Below are positions 1-12,015 of a DNA stretch of 64,000 nucleotides, one piece after another (the stretch's first letter is position 1; each line of letters begins with the position of its first letter). This DNA is from Nymphaea colorata. Taxonomy: Eukaryota > Streptophyta > Magnoliopsida > Nymphaeales > Nymphaeaceae. A program made the translations under genes and the position numbers. The stretch spans positions 27,732,131 through 27,796,130 of the forward strand of contig NC_045140.1 of the NCBI RefSeq assembly GCF_008831285.2, given 5' to 3'. The notes under the pieces were generated by a model. It searched no databases. It saw nothing but the letters and a program-made list of their open reading frames with translations, and had not been told where the DNA came from.

Positions 1-56
1 TACACTATATATATATTTTTTTCATTTGGTTGGGGTGGGCATAGGCGCGCCCCCTG

Positions 57-138
57 CGTGGAAGGGATAACAAAAATTAATGGCATGGTTGACTATATAT
101 AGTCAACCATGCCTTCACTTTTTGCTGCCCCTTCCATG
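57..138. repeat. Near-perfect 82-bp inverted repeat (hairpin)
   Basis: Positions 82-113 form a perfect 32-bp palindrome centred on a TATATATA core. The symmetry extends without gaps to 57-138, with 21 of 28 further positions per arm matching. Each half carries a TTGAC core, the W-box motif bound by WRKY factors, in opposite orientations. It could be a foldback/MITE remnant, a hairpin RNA source or a chance palindromic regulatory site. The palindrome is seen directly; any function is inference. Confidence 0.85.
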
Positions 139-1770
139 TTTATATATATATAATTGAAGATTTGCATGGTGGTCTATAAATTTGGCAACCTCTCCACATT
201 ATTGTATCACAAGCTCCACATAAGGAAGTAGTGGCTTCCTAGAGCCGTTCTTTTGTGACCTCTGCATCATCTCTTTTCTTTTGCTTTTTTCTTGTGATCA
301 GCCAAAATGGCTGGCGCCCTTGTTTGGCTCTGCTTACTGCTGGGCCTTGGAATATGACAACTCACAATGGCCAGCGGCCCCGGAGAGAAGAAGTCGGTGG
401 TGGCTGCTTAAACCGAATTCTATAATTTTATTTCATTTTATTTTATCTTTAACCATTACGTTTGAACACGACTTTCAAAAAGGAGGCTCACGGTCACAGA
501 TTTTTGAGCTTTCAAGATTTTCTCCAAGAATCGGCGGCGATGACTCTCTGCCGTCTGTCTTAAGCCGGCCGGTTTGGCATTGGGGTTTTAATTTGCTCAC
601 GACCTGATGAAAAGGACGCGAGCCTCGGCTTTTCTCATCAGCTTTTGCGTTTGCATAAATTCAAACCACTGATCAGGAGATACACTGGTTACAAAAACTT
701 GTATCTGATACGAGAAGCGTTCTTTGAAAAGGACAAGAATCATGAAACCCAACTTTGTGAAAATCAGTCCCCGAACTGGATCCATATGTGTCCTTGGTAA
801 GCAGATTTTATATGAGTCAGATCTGCAACTAAACCAACTCTATGGTTTTCCCAATTAACTCATACGTGCTTTACATTTGCAGAAAAGCGCCACTATTTTC
901 ATTCCTTCTTCCGCATGATAGGAATCGCTTACTCACGTCACTGTTTGATTTAATTTGGCCTGTAGCTAGAAATATAATTGTAGCATGCATGTACAACTCT
1001 TGGAACCTCCGGAGATTATATATGGGCTCAAATTAAAGATGATGCATGTCCAATGGAATTTGATGGGGATCAAGCTCATTAACTCACCACGCATAGCCGG
1101 CGCATGCAGATCAGACTAACATGAAAGAAAAATCACACAATCTTTTATCATGAAGTAATCACGCAAACGGTACTAGAAAACTACTACGGACATGAAGTTG
1201 GCCTGTAACATGAGCAGGACACAGGGGGCAGGTCAATGTCCACCCTTACGATTTATTCCGTAAAGACAAACCCATACATGCATGCATGGCCCAGATTTTA
1301 ATATAAAGAAGATGAAACTTAACAAGAAACAGATGGCGATGATAAATTGTCATGAGCAATGGAGCTGCACACGAAACAGTGCCGTTATAATTCATGAAAT
1401 CTCTTATATTTTTTTGTACGTGAAACTCAGAGAAGCATGTGGAGGCTTTGGTGATTGAGAATCCAAGTATTTATAATACGAGATCATCATCAAACTCGAC
1501 AAACTTCGGCCTAAAGTTCACAATTTATATCGCCAACTTTCAAACGATTCTGGTTTGATGCCTGAATAGGATTTCATAATATAGGATTAGTGAATTAATC
1601 TTTTTCAAACTTGATGTCTAGAGTCTCATATAATTACTTGCAAATTGCCAAAAAAAAGAAAAGAAAACAGAAGAAGACGCAAGCATCAACTGTTAAGATA
1701 TCAATGTATCTTCAAGGTTAATTAAAATATCGGAAGGAGCAGTTGCGAAATTGATTTGCGAATTGTGATT

Positions 1771-2010
1771 GCAAAGAAGTTGTAAGAAATTAGATAGTAT
1801 TGGATCCCAGATCAAAAAGTAAATGATGAAAACGTTGACGGCAAGTCAACAATGAACCTCATCTTATGAATTTAATTTATTCCTATAATTGCACAGAAGT
1901 TGTAAGAAATTAGATTGTATTGGATCCCGGATGAAAAAGTAAATGATGGAAAACGTTGACCGGAAGTGAACTATGAACTTGATCGCATAGTTTTAATTTA
2001 TTTCAAAAGC
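1771..2010 (+). repeat. Diverged tandem duplication, period about 120 bp
   Basis: The segment beginning GCAAAGAAGTTGTAAGAAAT at 1771 recurs at 1891 with scattered substitutions and small indels, including the shared TATTGGATCCC and AAGTAAATGATG blocks. The divergence implies an old local duplication. No coding content is seen. Confidence 0.8.
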
Positions 2011-2533
2011 CAGTAGTTTATATTTCCATGTTAATGAATAAACCGGCAGTAGTTCTCATTTACATGTAAATGAGAGCATTTCTATAAAGGCCGCCTGCCT
2101 GGGTGCAGGAGGGAAAACTGTAAGATTGAGACATCACTTACTCTAGGGTCGAGCCTTTCTTCCCCAGCGGGGACGAGTTGCAGGGGGAGGAGGCTTACCA
2201 GGGTAGACGAACCGTTTCAGCTTTGTTCGGCTCGTTAAGTTGGCGAAAAGTTTTTTCGTTTGTTGCAACTTGAACAGCTCCTACTACAGTAATGTGTTGT
2301 GCTGCTTCTTCTGTTGCAATATTCTATGACCACAACCATTCTTCTAAGTTAAGCATACATATATGTCATCAAGAACGTACCGCCAAGTTTAGAAGATTGG
2401 GAGTGACTCAATGAAGGAAAAGAAAACCAGGTCTCAATTAGTTACATTAATTCAATACAAATCAATTGACTCTTTAACCAACTTATATATTTTGACGCAG
2501 TCAGTCACTAAGAAGGCAAAAGTGGAAGGCGTG

Positions 2534-2535
<2 letters not shown>

Positions 2536-2610
<75 letters not shown>
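2536..2610. repeat. Compound microsatellite (CT)n(AT)n(AC)n
   Basis: An uninterrupted CT tract runs directly into an AT tract and then an AC tract. The short open frames crossing it on both strands encode only dipeptide repeats and are artefacts. Confidence 0.95.
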
Positions 2611-5600
2611 GGTACCAACCATTGGATGTACCAATGGCAGCCTGTGATATCTTTCTTTTTACCCTCTTGCATGTAGCCAGGCTGCCACTTGCAGAAACGC
2701 TCAATAACATGTCGCTGACAAGGACGAAATTTAAGACCCTTTTACGAACGAGTATGAACTGCCATTTATAAAATCGGAAGCAGAAATTATTGCGGCCTTT
2801 TCTAGAAGTGTTTCTTTGTGCGTGTCGTTAAGTGCGTCCACGGTTTAGAGTGTTGAAGTAGAAATGTAAGGCTTTTTAATGAAAAGGATTGCAAGGTAGT
2901 GGTTTAGGAAGAAAACTAAAGGAATGATATGCATGCATCTTCCTGCTGACAGGTTCAAGAAATCAAAGGGCATTGCCATTTGAGAAAGGGAAATTGAAAG
3001 AAATAAAAATCATCTGGTTCACAGTCTACTGGCCAACATTTTCCATCAATAAGTTTTTCAGCAAGGACTCGATTGATACAATCTAATATCCCACAATTTC
3101 TGTGCAATTGCGTTTCAGATTGTCAATTTCTTAATTCTGTTTTCAAATTGTAATAAGCTTGCAGATGTATTAAGTTTTAACAACTTAATCATTTGCACTT
3201 GCATCCTTCTTTATATAACTTGCATGTACAATAACAGCCATTAGATATCAAATTTATTTCTGCTGTCCTAGAAAGCCTCTTATCATATTATGCTGTCTGT
3301 CCAATCCACCAAAAGAAAAAAAAAATGAAATGATTGATCCAGGTCTTTTTTACATGCTATAATCATATCCCTGCAGGTATCATGCCCATTTAAAGAAAAA
3401 TTTGCTCCAATGAAAGCAATTCGTTTTTCTGTAACCAAAGACCACCATTTTTCAGATTATAATAAGTATTGGGGACAATAATGTTTAAGAAAATGAGGAT
3501 GAAAGTTCACACTTTACAAACTTCGAGCCGGGGCCCCTCTTTGGTAGCTGTTAGCAGAAGCGATAGCTCAAATCAGGCACTTTTCATATGGGAACCTTGC
3601 CTGTAAAAAAATACTATCAAATATTACCAAAATCATGGTAAAATATTACATATCAAATGAGGGAGCGAATAAGAAAGTCTTTTTCTATGATAGATCGCGG
3701 GGAGCTAGGCTCCTCACCATTAGTTTTGGGACAGTGACTCGACCGGGTCTGGTGGTGCTGATCCGGATAAGTGAAGCAAGGATTACCCAGATCCAACCAC
3801 TGGTAAGAAGGTCTCCTCCCTTGAAGGCCAACCAGCCATCGTTTTATTTAGATGGAGGACGCCAATTAGATGGAGGCCTTGTCTCCATCAAACGCGGCGC
3901 CCTGTCCCCCCCGTCAACCTTCAAGGTCGTTCGGTAACAGACGGCCGTGACAGAAATCGTCGATGACGTTCTTTTGTTCCTCGGCACCAAGCGACCCGGT
4001 CGGGACAATGCACACTCGTTACCTTCATTCACGTCCCCTTTTTTATTCTGATGAGTCGGTTTTCATTAGTCAGTCAAGCAGAACAATCCATGTGTAGCAA
4101 ACAGCATTCTGAAAATCATTTTCGGACCAAAATCATAGCGGGTGTCTGGACAACTTCATTTGATGATTTTTAATGAATTTTGAAAACTTGGTTTACTTTT
4201 GTGTTTGGGTTATACACCCAAAACTTGGGCTTTTATAAATAACCTGAGGAGAACAAGTTTTTTCAAAACCTAGTTTTCCTCAAACTATGTTTTGATGGTA
4301 TCAAAACACTCAAGCAGCTTGGTTTAGAATTTATATCGTTAGTTTAAGGGAAAACTAAAAAAAAAAAAAAGCTGAGAAATAAGAGCTACAGAAATGAAAA
4401 GAATATATACAAAATAAATAAAATTTAACGTATGCCCACGTAGTCACGGAAAGACTACAAGAAGATGAAGATACCATAAGTTCAATATCGGAGGGCCGGC
4501 TATGAATTTCTTGAGTCTGCCTATTCTTCCTAACAACTACCCGAGCGAGGGTTTCCTTCCCCAGCTACATGTTCTTCATTTTCCCATAGTCAAAGCCATG
4601 TCCGCATCTTATCAATGACAAAGGTCATGTCATGCCTTCTACGCAATATTCGAGTCTTCTAAAACATACATATCTTCAACAACGTGCTACCTAAGTTCAG
4701 AAAAAAATATTATGAGTGACGCAAAGAGGGACGAAAACCCCAGGTCTGTCTAGCCACTATCCTACATATTCACCACAAGGCACAAGCTCCCAAATTAATC
4801 ACTTTATTGGAGCGTAAGGTCTTGCAAAACAACGCACTTGACCGAGCAATGATCGATAATCTTCGTTTGAAAGTTGAAACCGAACATGGGATCAACTTTT
4901 TTATAACTATCCATCAAGAAATGGTAGGTCCACAAAAGCAGATCCAATCGTTTACCGTTATATTAAAGTTGATAGCACTAAGTTAGGTATTTTCAACATA
5001 TATATTAAGGGTTTTCCAAGAACTGACGCCCGAACGGTGCTCATCGAACGATGAAAATTTCGACGTAATGGAAACCCTGAAAGCCGCGGCCTCCACGCAG
5101 AAATCTAAGGCTTAATTAGGGTTCAATATTATAGACATCATTTAAGTAAGAAACATATGATAGCACTTTAGTTTCCTACTCCTTTCAACCTTTTTGGAGA
5201 GGGTGTGACTGACTTGAAGCCCGCCGTGCCGGCCAAACTGGGCAGTCATCGTTCCGTTCGCGCAGACCAAGAGCTACAGTTAATCGCTGTTTGCGGGAAT
5301 CTTTAGGATGGATGGAAACGGTGACGGTCCCGGACAGTTGCCGGAGACTTTGGCGCCGAGTAGTCGGCGGTTTCTTCCTGGCAAAGTGGTGGCAACGTTG
5401 GAAACAAATTACGCGAATGAAATATGATAGACCAAAACATCATTCTTTTTTTTGCTGGGTTCAGAATCGACCCATTCGGTAGGCAATTCTCAAGGGTGCT
5501 GGATTCCAGCTTTCTTAAACTGTTTTTAGTATAAACGATTTTGTATTTTTAATTGTTTTTATTTATTTTCTTATATTAATTGTTTCAAAATAACTACTAT

Positions 5601-5788
5601 TTTTTGTTGATTGACAACCAGAAAATCGACTGCGTATGAAATCCCGAACGCTCTTTTATTTTTTTGAGTGAGCCAGAGGCTAATCTCATCACTGTGAAGG
5701 CCAAAACCTCCTTCCTTTTCCTTCAATCTCCTAAGGGTTCAAACTGTGCAATATTAACGTATTAATGTCTTCTATTTTGAAGCTGATG

Positions 5789-5790
<2 letters not shown>

Positions 5791-5826
<36 letters not shown>
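5791..5826. repeat. (AT)n microsatellite
   Basis: About 18 perfect AT dinucleotides in non-coding DNA. Confidence 0.95.
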
Positions 5827-5828
<2 letters not shown>

Positions 5829-6614
5829 CCCGAAATTACAAATTAATAGGGACAAAGTTACAAACTGATTGGAAAGCGGCCGTTCACAAACTACAAATTC
5901 ATATTGCCCGGAATGATACATTTGAAGAAACTTTTTAATCTCTCAATATTAATAGGTTGATTGTTTTGCTCATGTATCTTTGAAAAGAGAAAAAGATATC
6001 ATTACTTGAGTCATTCCAGTAACAAAAAAATGTATCATGTTTGAATCTAATTGGACTTTACGGTGGTAAGAAAAAAAAAGGGATTTTAATTGTAAGATAT
6101 CTAAGGAGAATGGGGGGCGAAGGTGCCTTTTATGATGGAGTAGCGGTTTATGCCAAACCGTCCATTGTTTAAATCTCTGATCATCTTCAATTCATTGGTT
6201 GCACAGCTACCAGGTTGAAGATTGGAGACCCATGAAGGGAAAAACAATGTAGAGAGCCAGTAACAACGTTTAGTCGCTTATGATCCTGTGGTTAAATTAG
6301 CAATAGAAGGTTTGGCATGAACCTCTGAATTGAAGAAAATGTTGTTCTCATTTACGAATAACCTCACGTCTCTGCGTGTTCATAAAAGGATACATTTTTG
6401 TTAGTGCATGGCAAAAGTACTAGGATACCTGACTTCTAACGTGATAATATTTTCATCGCATCCATGAATTTAAGATCAAATCCTCCTTTCCCTTGTACGC
6501 TTAGGCAAGACATTTTAGCAATGTAAATTAGGAATGCGTCTCTCCTGTATCTCTCTCTGTCTAACCTGAGATCTTCATATTTTGATGAGCATCTTTCTAC
6601 CTCAGCCTGCCAAT

Positions 6615-6812
6615 CAGGGGTGGAGGGAAGGGGGGGCCCCGCCTAGGCCATTGCCCCATCCTGACAAATGAAAAAAAAATATTTTACATTAAAAAAAATA
6701 TAATTTTTTAAGTGCGCAATATATTTTTTAGAGTTGAATTCAATTTGGCCCTACCCAAATCCAAAGGTTGGACTGTCGGCCCGCCCCTAAGGAAAATCCT
6801 GGCTCCGCCCCT
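6615..6812. mobile_element. MITE-like element, copy 1
   Basis: The left end begins AGGGGTGGAG and the right end finishes CTCCGCCCCT, so the termini form an inverted repeat of about 10 bp with one mismatch. Between them lie a GCCTAGGCCA block, an A/T-rich centre and a GGCCCTACCCAAATCCA block. The same order of blocks recurs at about 43866-44042. There is no open frame, as expected for a small non-autonomous DNA transposon. No clear target-site duplication was found, so the class is uncertain. Confidence 0.6.
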
Positions 6813-7727
6813 ATGACGAGATATAAAGAGCCCATTTCCAAGTTCAGATTGGGTTCCCTATCTAGCACGAGTAAAGAGAGAGAGTGTGTCCCATTCTAAT
6901 TTCAGATTGAGTTTGAATACCAGTAGAAGGACATTTTAGAAGAAGAATGACAATGGTCAAGTCTGAACATGGATCTACCTTGGTTGGTTGAACTCCTTTA
7001 CCAGCCAAACAATCTCTTTTAACTCCTCATCGTTTTATAACTCCGAGGAGGACTTGCCAATTCATGATGTAAGTAGAAGTTTGAGCTTTACAGAAGCTAC
7101 CAAAGAAATAATCAAATGTGTATAGTTGCTTTTGAATGCAAAGAGCTTGTATAACATGACAACTTCACATAACTTCCAATTAAGTAGAGCAATGTATGTT
7201 ATCAAGCTCCAACGATATCAAACTTAGAAGTTTGTCCCACCACAGATCGGCAAAAATATCATTGGGTATAAATTAAACTATGGACAAAAAAAAAGAAAAG
7301 CATGCAAGAAATATATATTATTAAAAGATGTTCTCATCATTGGCCTAACTTTGAACGGCGCCAATGAAAAGGAAGCGATGCAAAAAAATTGGCCGATTTT
7401 TTAATATCGTCAAATTGGCCTCGTGTTTCGAACCGAAAATAGACCATTCAAATTGAATCAACTAGTTCGTTATTGTCCCTCTTTTATTTTGAGATTTTAC
7501 AGCTATAAAGCTGATTTTCTCTGAATCGCCAGCCAGAAAATTGATCAATGTGAATTGGATTTTTTGTAGATTTTTTTTTTCATTTTTTAAAAATATTCTT
7601 CTGTTTTTGAAATTTTAATTTAAAATAATACCTTAAAAAGACCAATCAAATTCATGTTTCCCATTTTTGGCTTTGATTTTTTTCCATTTCATTCCCAAAA
7701 GTCCTTTTATGGATCGACATCGTCATC

Positions 7728-7736
7728 TCTATATAG
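7728..7736 (+). promoter_or_regulatory. Putative TATA box of the DEFL gene
   Basis: TCTATATAG lies about 90 bp upstream of the DEFL start codon. The duplicated copy has CTATAAAAT at the corresponding place (11590-11598), which supports it as the core promoter. Confidence 0.5.
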
Positions 7737-7820
7737 ACACCTTCTATCAGCAGCCCTTTTCACCAAAGAAATTAACTAGCGGCCAAGTCCAATTGGAGGG
7801 AACCATCAACGAAAGAAGCC

Positions 7821-8190
7821 ATGAAATCCCAGACGTTTCTGTTGGTCCTCATAGCCATCCTCATCTTCTCTTTCGGTAAGCCTATTTAACTCGCTGCTTT
7901 TGCCATCATCATCCTCCTTCTCGTCTTCAACATGAAACCTACCATCATCATCATCACGACTTTTAGCTGCTGGATTGTTTTTAAATATTGCTTGGTTGGG
8001 CGCAGGTACGCAGGAAGCATTTTCCAGAGTGGTGGCCGAGGGTAAGCTGCCATGCAGCAAGGTGCTGGACGATAAAAACTGCGTGCCGCTGCAATGCAAA
8101 CTAGAGTGTGCAACTCAATACGAGGGGAATGGTGTATGTACAGTGCGCATCGATCGGCCTCCTATGTGTGTCTGTTCTTACCCTTGTTGA
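7821..8190 (+). CDS. Defensin-like (DEFL/LCR) secreted cysteine-rich peptide
   Basis: Two exons, 7821-7875 and 8006-8190, encode 79 residues. Exon 1 gives a hydrophobic signal peptide (MKSQTFLLVLIAILIFSFG). A phase-1 intron with GTAAGC and GCAG borders then lies near the end of the signal peptide, the usual DEFL gene structure. The mature part has eight cysteines at residues 35, 44, 49, 53, 63, 73, 75 and 79. The CxxxC at 49-53 and CxC at 73-75 are the hallmark of the cysteine-stabilised alpha-beta fold, and the peptide ends on the last cysteine. Such peptides are secreted and act in antimicrobial defence or in cell-cell signalling, for example in reproduction; the sequence does not say which. 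The start is the only ATG before the signal sequence. Confidence 0.85.
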
Positions 8191-9409
8191 AATGACACCT
8201 TTATAGAAGGCGAAGGATCAAATGGCGCTCCTCATGAATGAAAAAAATCCTTCCCCTTTCTGTTGTCAACCAAACAAGAACTTTAACTTCTTATTGCCAT
8301 CTTAGGTTCTTCTAGTTGAGTTCAATGTAAGAAGTTTAACTACAAGCTTATGTAACAGTACATCAGATGTATCCAATGTCTCATGCTGCTCTGTATTTGA
8401 AGTTAAAGATGCTATCTAGATGGTTAATTTTATGATGGATCAGTCCTTGGGTTGATATAGTCCGGCGTGCATATAACTACAGTCATTTTGAATCATTATA
8501 AGTAAAAGCCTATCAAAACCTCCATGTAAACTAATTAATGTGGTTGTGGACATATATTCTTGGTTTATAGAAATTGTTCATCTGGTTTTGGAATTTTGAG
8601 AAGGAAATCGAAATAGGATTTCTAAAGTTTATGTCACGGTTCTTTTTAAATGCATTTGAGTTCCACAAGACCAATCTCGAGCTCCAAAGTAGGGAGGTCA
8701 GCAGATCTGATTCAAATAAGGTATACCCTTAACCATATTTGTTTGTTCAGATTTTCACATATTAGAATTTGACCAAAGAAAAGTCGTATCTGAATCTGAA
8801 TCAAAAATCTGATTTTAAGATCTGTATTTGATCCAAATCTGATTTTTACATTTATATCTGAATCCAAATCCGAATTTTGAACCGAATTTGGCCGATTTTC
8901 AAGATGGAAGGGCATTAGATATATGATTTTGTTTAGAAGTAAATCTGATTCAAATCCACATTCAAATCCATCAGCTATTTATATATATCTAAATCCAAAT
9001 CTGATTGGATGTCATTTCTTAAATCTGAATATGATCCAATTTCTTAAACGGATATTATTATTTTTTACTTATCCGAACTTTTTTTGGGTTCGGTTCAATC
9101 AAGATGTTCGATCCAAATCAAACATATTGGCATACCACGTCCAAAGTACACATTCTTACACCAACCAAGTCAGAGGTCAATTGCAACACATTAATAAGCC
9201 GTGTAACTTGTATCGAGTTTGAGATGAAAGAAGTTACAACCTTATGATATTGAGATAGAAAAGAGAGACACCTGGTCGTCTCATTATGATAAACTCGTTC
9301 GCGGATTGAAATGATCAAATTAGCACCATATAGACATGTCATGATATGGGCGCTTGTCGCTTACCAAGGCACACGCATGTGAATCGACTTTTCATTAAAA
9401 ATATAGATT

Positions 9410-11035
9410 ACATACTTAGTCTTTAGATTTGGTACTCTACTACTGCTAAGGCTAAACTTCCGTAAGCAGGCTTGCAAATAATATTTGTGACAAGCAACAA
9501 GGCTTCTCCAGTTCGAGCAACTGCATCTGCACTCAAGCCAATACTTTACACAATTAAAGTGACAATTCGGAAAATTTGGAACACTAATTCGGAAAAAATT
9601 TGACAGGAAGCACACAATCGACTCAACTCTATCAGCATGCAGTCGGCAAGTCCTAGAAACTAAAATCACAAAACTGCATGCGCAAAACCAATTGATTCGA
9701 TATTTCAATTTGAATAGACAATCCTTGATATTTTAACAACTCTTCATCCTTTATTTCGTTTTCCATCCAGTTGTGTTTGATAACCTCGGCTCTCAAATCT
9801 GAGACTGCATAAAAAGGAACGAAATTGAGGATCTCAGTAGCATGGACCATCTCCAAAATGACCCTGCCATGACTGCTAAGTAGCAGTTTCCTTCCTAATA
9901 TCAAACCATCTTTCCAAAGGATGTCTGCACAGAATTTTCCTTACTCATTTTCCATGAAGACCACTTCAATGATCCAGGTTGATAAGTCTTTACTAAGCCA
10001 GTAAGGTTTAAAAATTCCAGTTCGCAGCCACAACTTTATTACTCTTTCAGCATGATAAGACCAATTTTGCTTTCAAATCACTTCCACACAAGCAAGCCAT
10101 ACCTCCCTTTCCACGTCTCCAGCTTTTCTGCATGAACTTTTGATGTTTGGCCTGATCTCTAAGACACCATACTTCCAAATTACAATGCTGAAAACCAGGC
10201 TCCAGCATTTTTTCATCTCTTTGCTAGGTAGTTTTCTATTAAACCACCAAACCAACTCTGCACATATGTCTCTGACGGGACTCCGATCAATACCAAACCA
10301 CCCTGTCCAGATGTTTGCAGCAAAAGAACAAGTAAAAAGAACATGGTCATGTATTTCCACTTGTTTTCTACACAGGAAACAGATCGAGGCTAAGTTCAGA
10401 TCAAATCCTTGCGCCCTCACTTCTGTAGGTAGCCTCCCAAAGCTTCCAATATAGACTACCCAACAACCCCTTGGAAACGAACCAGACAACCATATTTTCC
10501 TCCTCCAATTGATAACAGTACTCTTAGATCGAATCCTTTCCCATATTTGAGTCCTTGTCATGATTGGACTGTTGCTATTTTTTTTCATAATGTCCTTTCA
10601 TGAAGGGAACCATTTGCTTTTCAATTTTACATGTCCAAGTTCTTTTAAGATTGAGAGACTTTTTTCTACAGGTTCTTGCCCAAACATTATCCTCTTGTCA
10701 GGAACTTGCACCCCAAAAAAGCCAGATTGGCCACATTCTGTTCCTGTAATTTGCAGAATCCAACATCTCCCTCTAAATGTGGTCTAGCCAACATCTTCCA
10801 AGCAACTAGTGTGCTTTCCGATCAGCCTCTTTATCGTCTCCATCTTTTTAATCATAGTTGCTGGGCACTTTAGGACCACCGTCCAGTAGATTGGTAGAGC
10901 CTGAAGAACAATCTTGATCAAACAGATTTTTCCTCCAAAAGGACAGTAATCTGCTTTTCCATAAACACACTTGCTCTGCACTTTGAGAAGGTGGGGTCGG
11001 CATAGGTTAATCAAACACATCATTTTGATTCCAGA
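9410..11035 (-). mobile_element. Decayed non-LTR (LINE) retrotransposon, 3' half
   Basis: On the minus strand, 11023-10784 encodes a reverse transcriptase C-terminal piece (GGKICLIKIVLQALPIYW, then KCPATMIKKMETIKR). Next, 10588-10073 encodes a zf-RVT domain (IWLSGSFPRGC, then ICFLCRKQVEIHDHVLFTCSFAANIW). A frame near 9540-9425 contains LSADAVARTGEALL, resembling the end of a LINE RNase H domain. The order RT, zf-RVT, RNase H is that of plant L1-type elements. Frameshifts and stops separate the pieces and the 5' half is missing. The element lies between the two copies of the DEFL segment. Confidence 0.85.
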
Positions 11036-11667
11036 AATCTGGAATCAAAATTCCGTCGACCGTAGTTTCGAAATCGGTTGTTAATATCATAAGGTAGTTT
11101 GGCTTTTTAAAAGGCCGAACTCAAATTCATTTTTGAATGGAAAACAAGTCTGACTAGTATTGGATCCACATTTTGATCATAAAAGATTTAACAATTCAGA
11201 TTTATGGAATTAGATGCTCGCTCACATTCACATATATATGAAAATACCTCATTGGTTGGGGAAAAAATGTTATAAACCAAAAATAAGAAGCCAATTTCAT
11301 CCGAATCTAGTTATACACAGGCGGACCATTCTAAGAATGCTGGTGAAATTTCCTGCACAGCGTCCGGTAGCCGGTTCTAATAGACTACTCTTTCAAAAAG
11401 GAACATGAAGATCAAATGACTTCAAAATTATCCCAAAAAAGCAAGGGAAAAATAAATATTTTCTTTCCTGTGACACTCTGTGGCAATCTATCTATATATG
11501 TATATCCTAGATTTCAATGATTTACTCACTCATCAATGCAAGATTTTTTTTCCAGATACCATTTATGGCTCTCTCTCTCTCTCTCTCTCTATAAAATCAT
11601 CTTCAATCAGCAGGCCTTTCCCATCAAAAAGTCCAAGTAGAGGGAACATTCATTAGCTAAAGAAGCC

Positions 11668-11840
11668 ATGAAATCCCATATGTATACGCTTCTATTGATC
11701 CTTATAGCCATCTTCTTCTTGTCATCCTGTAAGCTCACCGCTTTTGCCATCACAATCTTCATCCTAGCCTTCGTCGTCGTTGTCATCAACAAGAAACCTA
11801 TCATCGTGATCAGTATGACTGCACCTTCTGGATTATCGGT
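11668..11840 (+). pseudogene. DEFL pseudogene: exon 1 and partial intron only
   Basis: The ATG at 11668 opens a signal-peptide-like exon (MKSHMYTLLLILIAIFFLSS) closely matching exon 1 of the DEFL gene at 7821, followed by the same GTAAGC donor. The intron continues collinearly with the functional copy (GCTTTTGCCATCA and AAACCTATCATC blocks) to about 11838. No acceptor followed by a cysteine-rich exon is found, and an unrelated inverted repeat occupies that place. The apparent 63-codon frame running through the old intron has no cysteine motif. It is a broken duplicate; whether it is still transcribed is unknown. Confidence 0.8.
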
Positions 11841-12015
11841 CATGCACACCCAAATTTGAAAAACGACCTTTATGTTATAATTTCTTATCAGCAGGCCAGA
11901 TGTTTTTTAATGATAAATTTTCAAAAGCAGTAGTGGAAGGTCCCCGCTGACAGAAGTCCTCCCAATTTATGGTGTCAGGAGGACTGTTCTCCAATTTTTT
12001 TTCCCTTCCTGCAAC

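Larger units (their letters stand above)
1..7660. other. Gene-poor spacer
   Basis: I see no supportable gene here. The open frames at about 281-607, 842-1036, 3635-3937 and 5291-5482 are short, resemble no family I know and have no flanking splice structure. The stretch is AT-rich and holds the hairpin at 57-138, the tandem repeat at 1771-2010, microsatellites at 2536-2610 and 5791-5826, and a MITE-like element at 6615-6812, each listed separately. Confidence 0.6.
7690..9230 (+). repeat. Segmental duplication, copy A (with intact DEFL gene)
   Basis: This segment resembles 11545-13350 in several ordered blocks: the TATA/leader region, DEFL exon 1 with the 5' part of its intron, then a downstream stretch beginning near 8398 (matching about 12978) that includes TTGATATAGTCCGGCG, degenerate runs of TCTGAATCC/AAATCTGAT-like words at 8712-9060, and ATAAGCCGTG...CTTGTA near 9194-9212. 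Blocks are collinear at offsets of about 3.8-4.6 kb. Confidence 0.75.

Noticed and set aside
281-607. 108-codon open frame near the window start
   Set aside because: No recognisable motif, no splice context and low codon complexity; most likely chance.
2411-2710. Overlapping open frames on both strands
   Set aside because: They only translate the CT/AT/AC microsatellite and end just outside it.
3635-4040. Open frames on both strands and a short CGACCGGGTC inverted pair near 3738 and 3993
   Set aside because: The inverted match is about 10 bp only and the frames resemble no family; not enough for a transposon or gene call.
5291-5482. GC-rich 63-codon frame
   Set aside because: No homology recognised, and an alternative frame is equally open; could be a captured gene fragment but unsupported.
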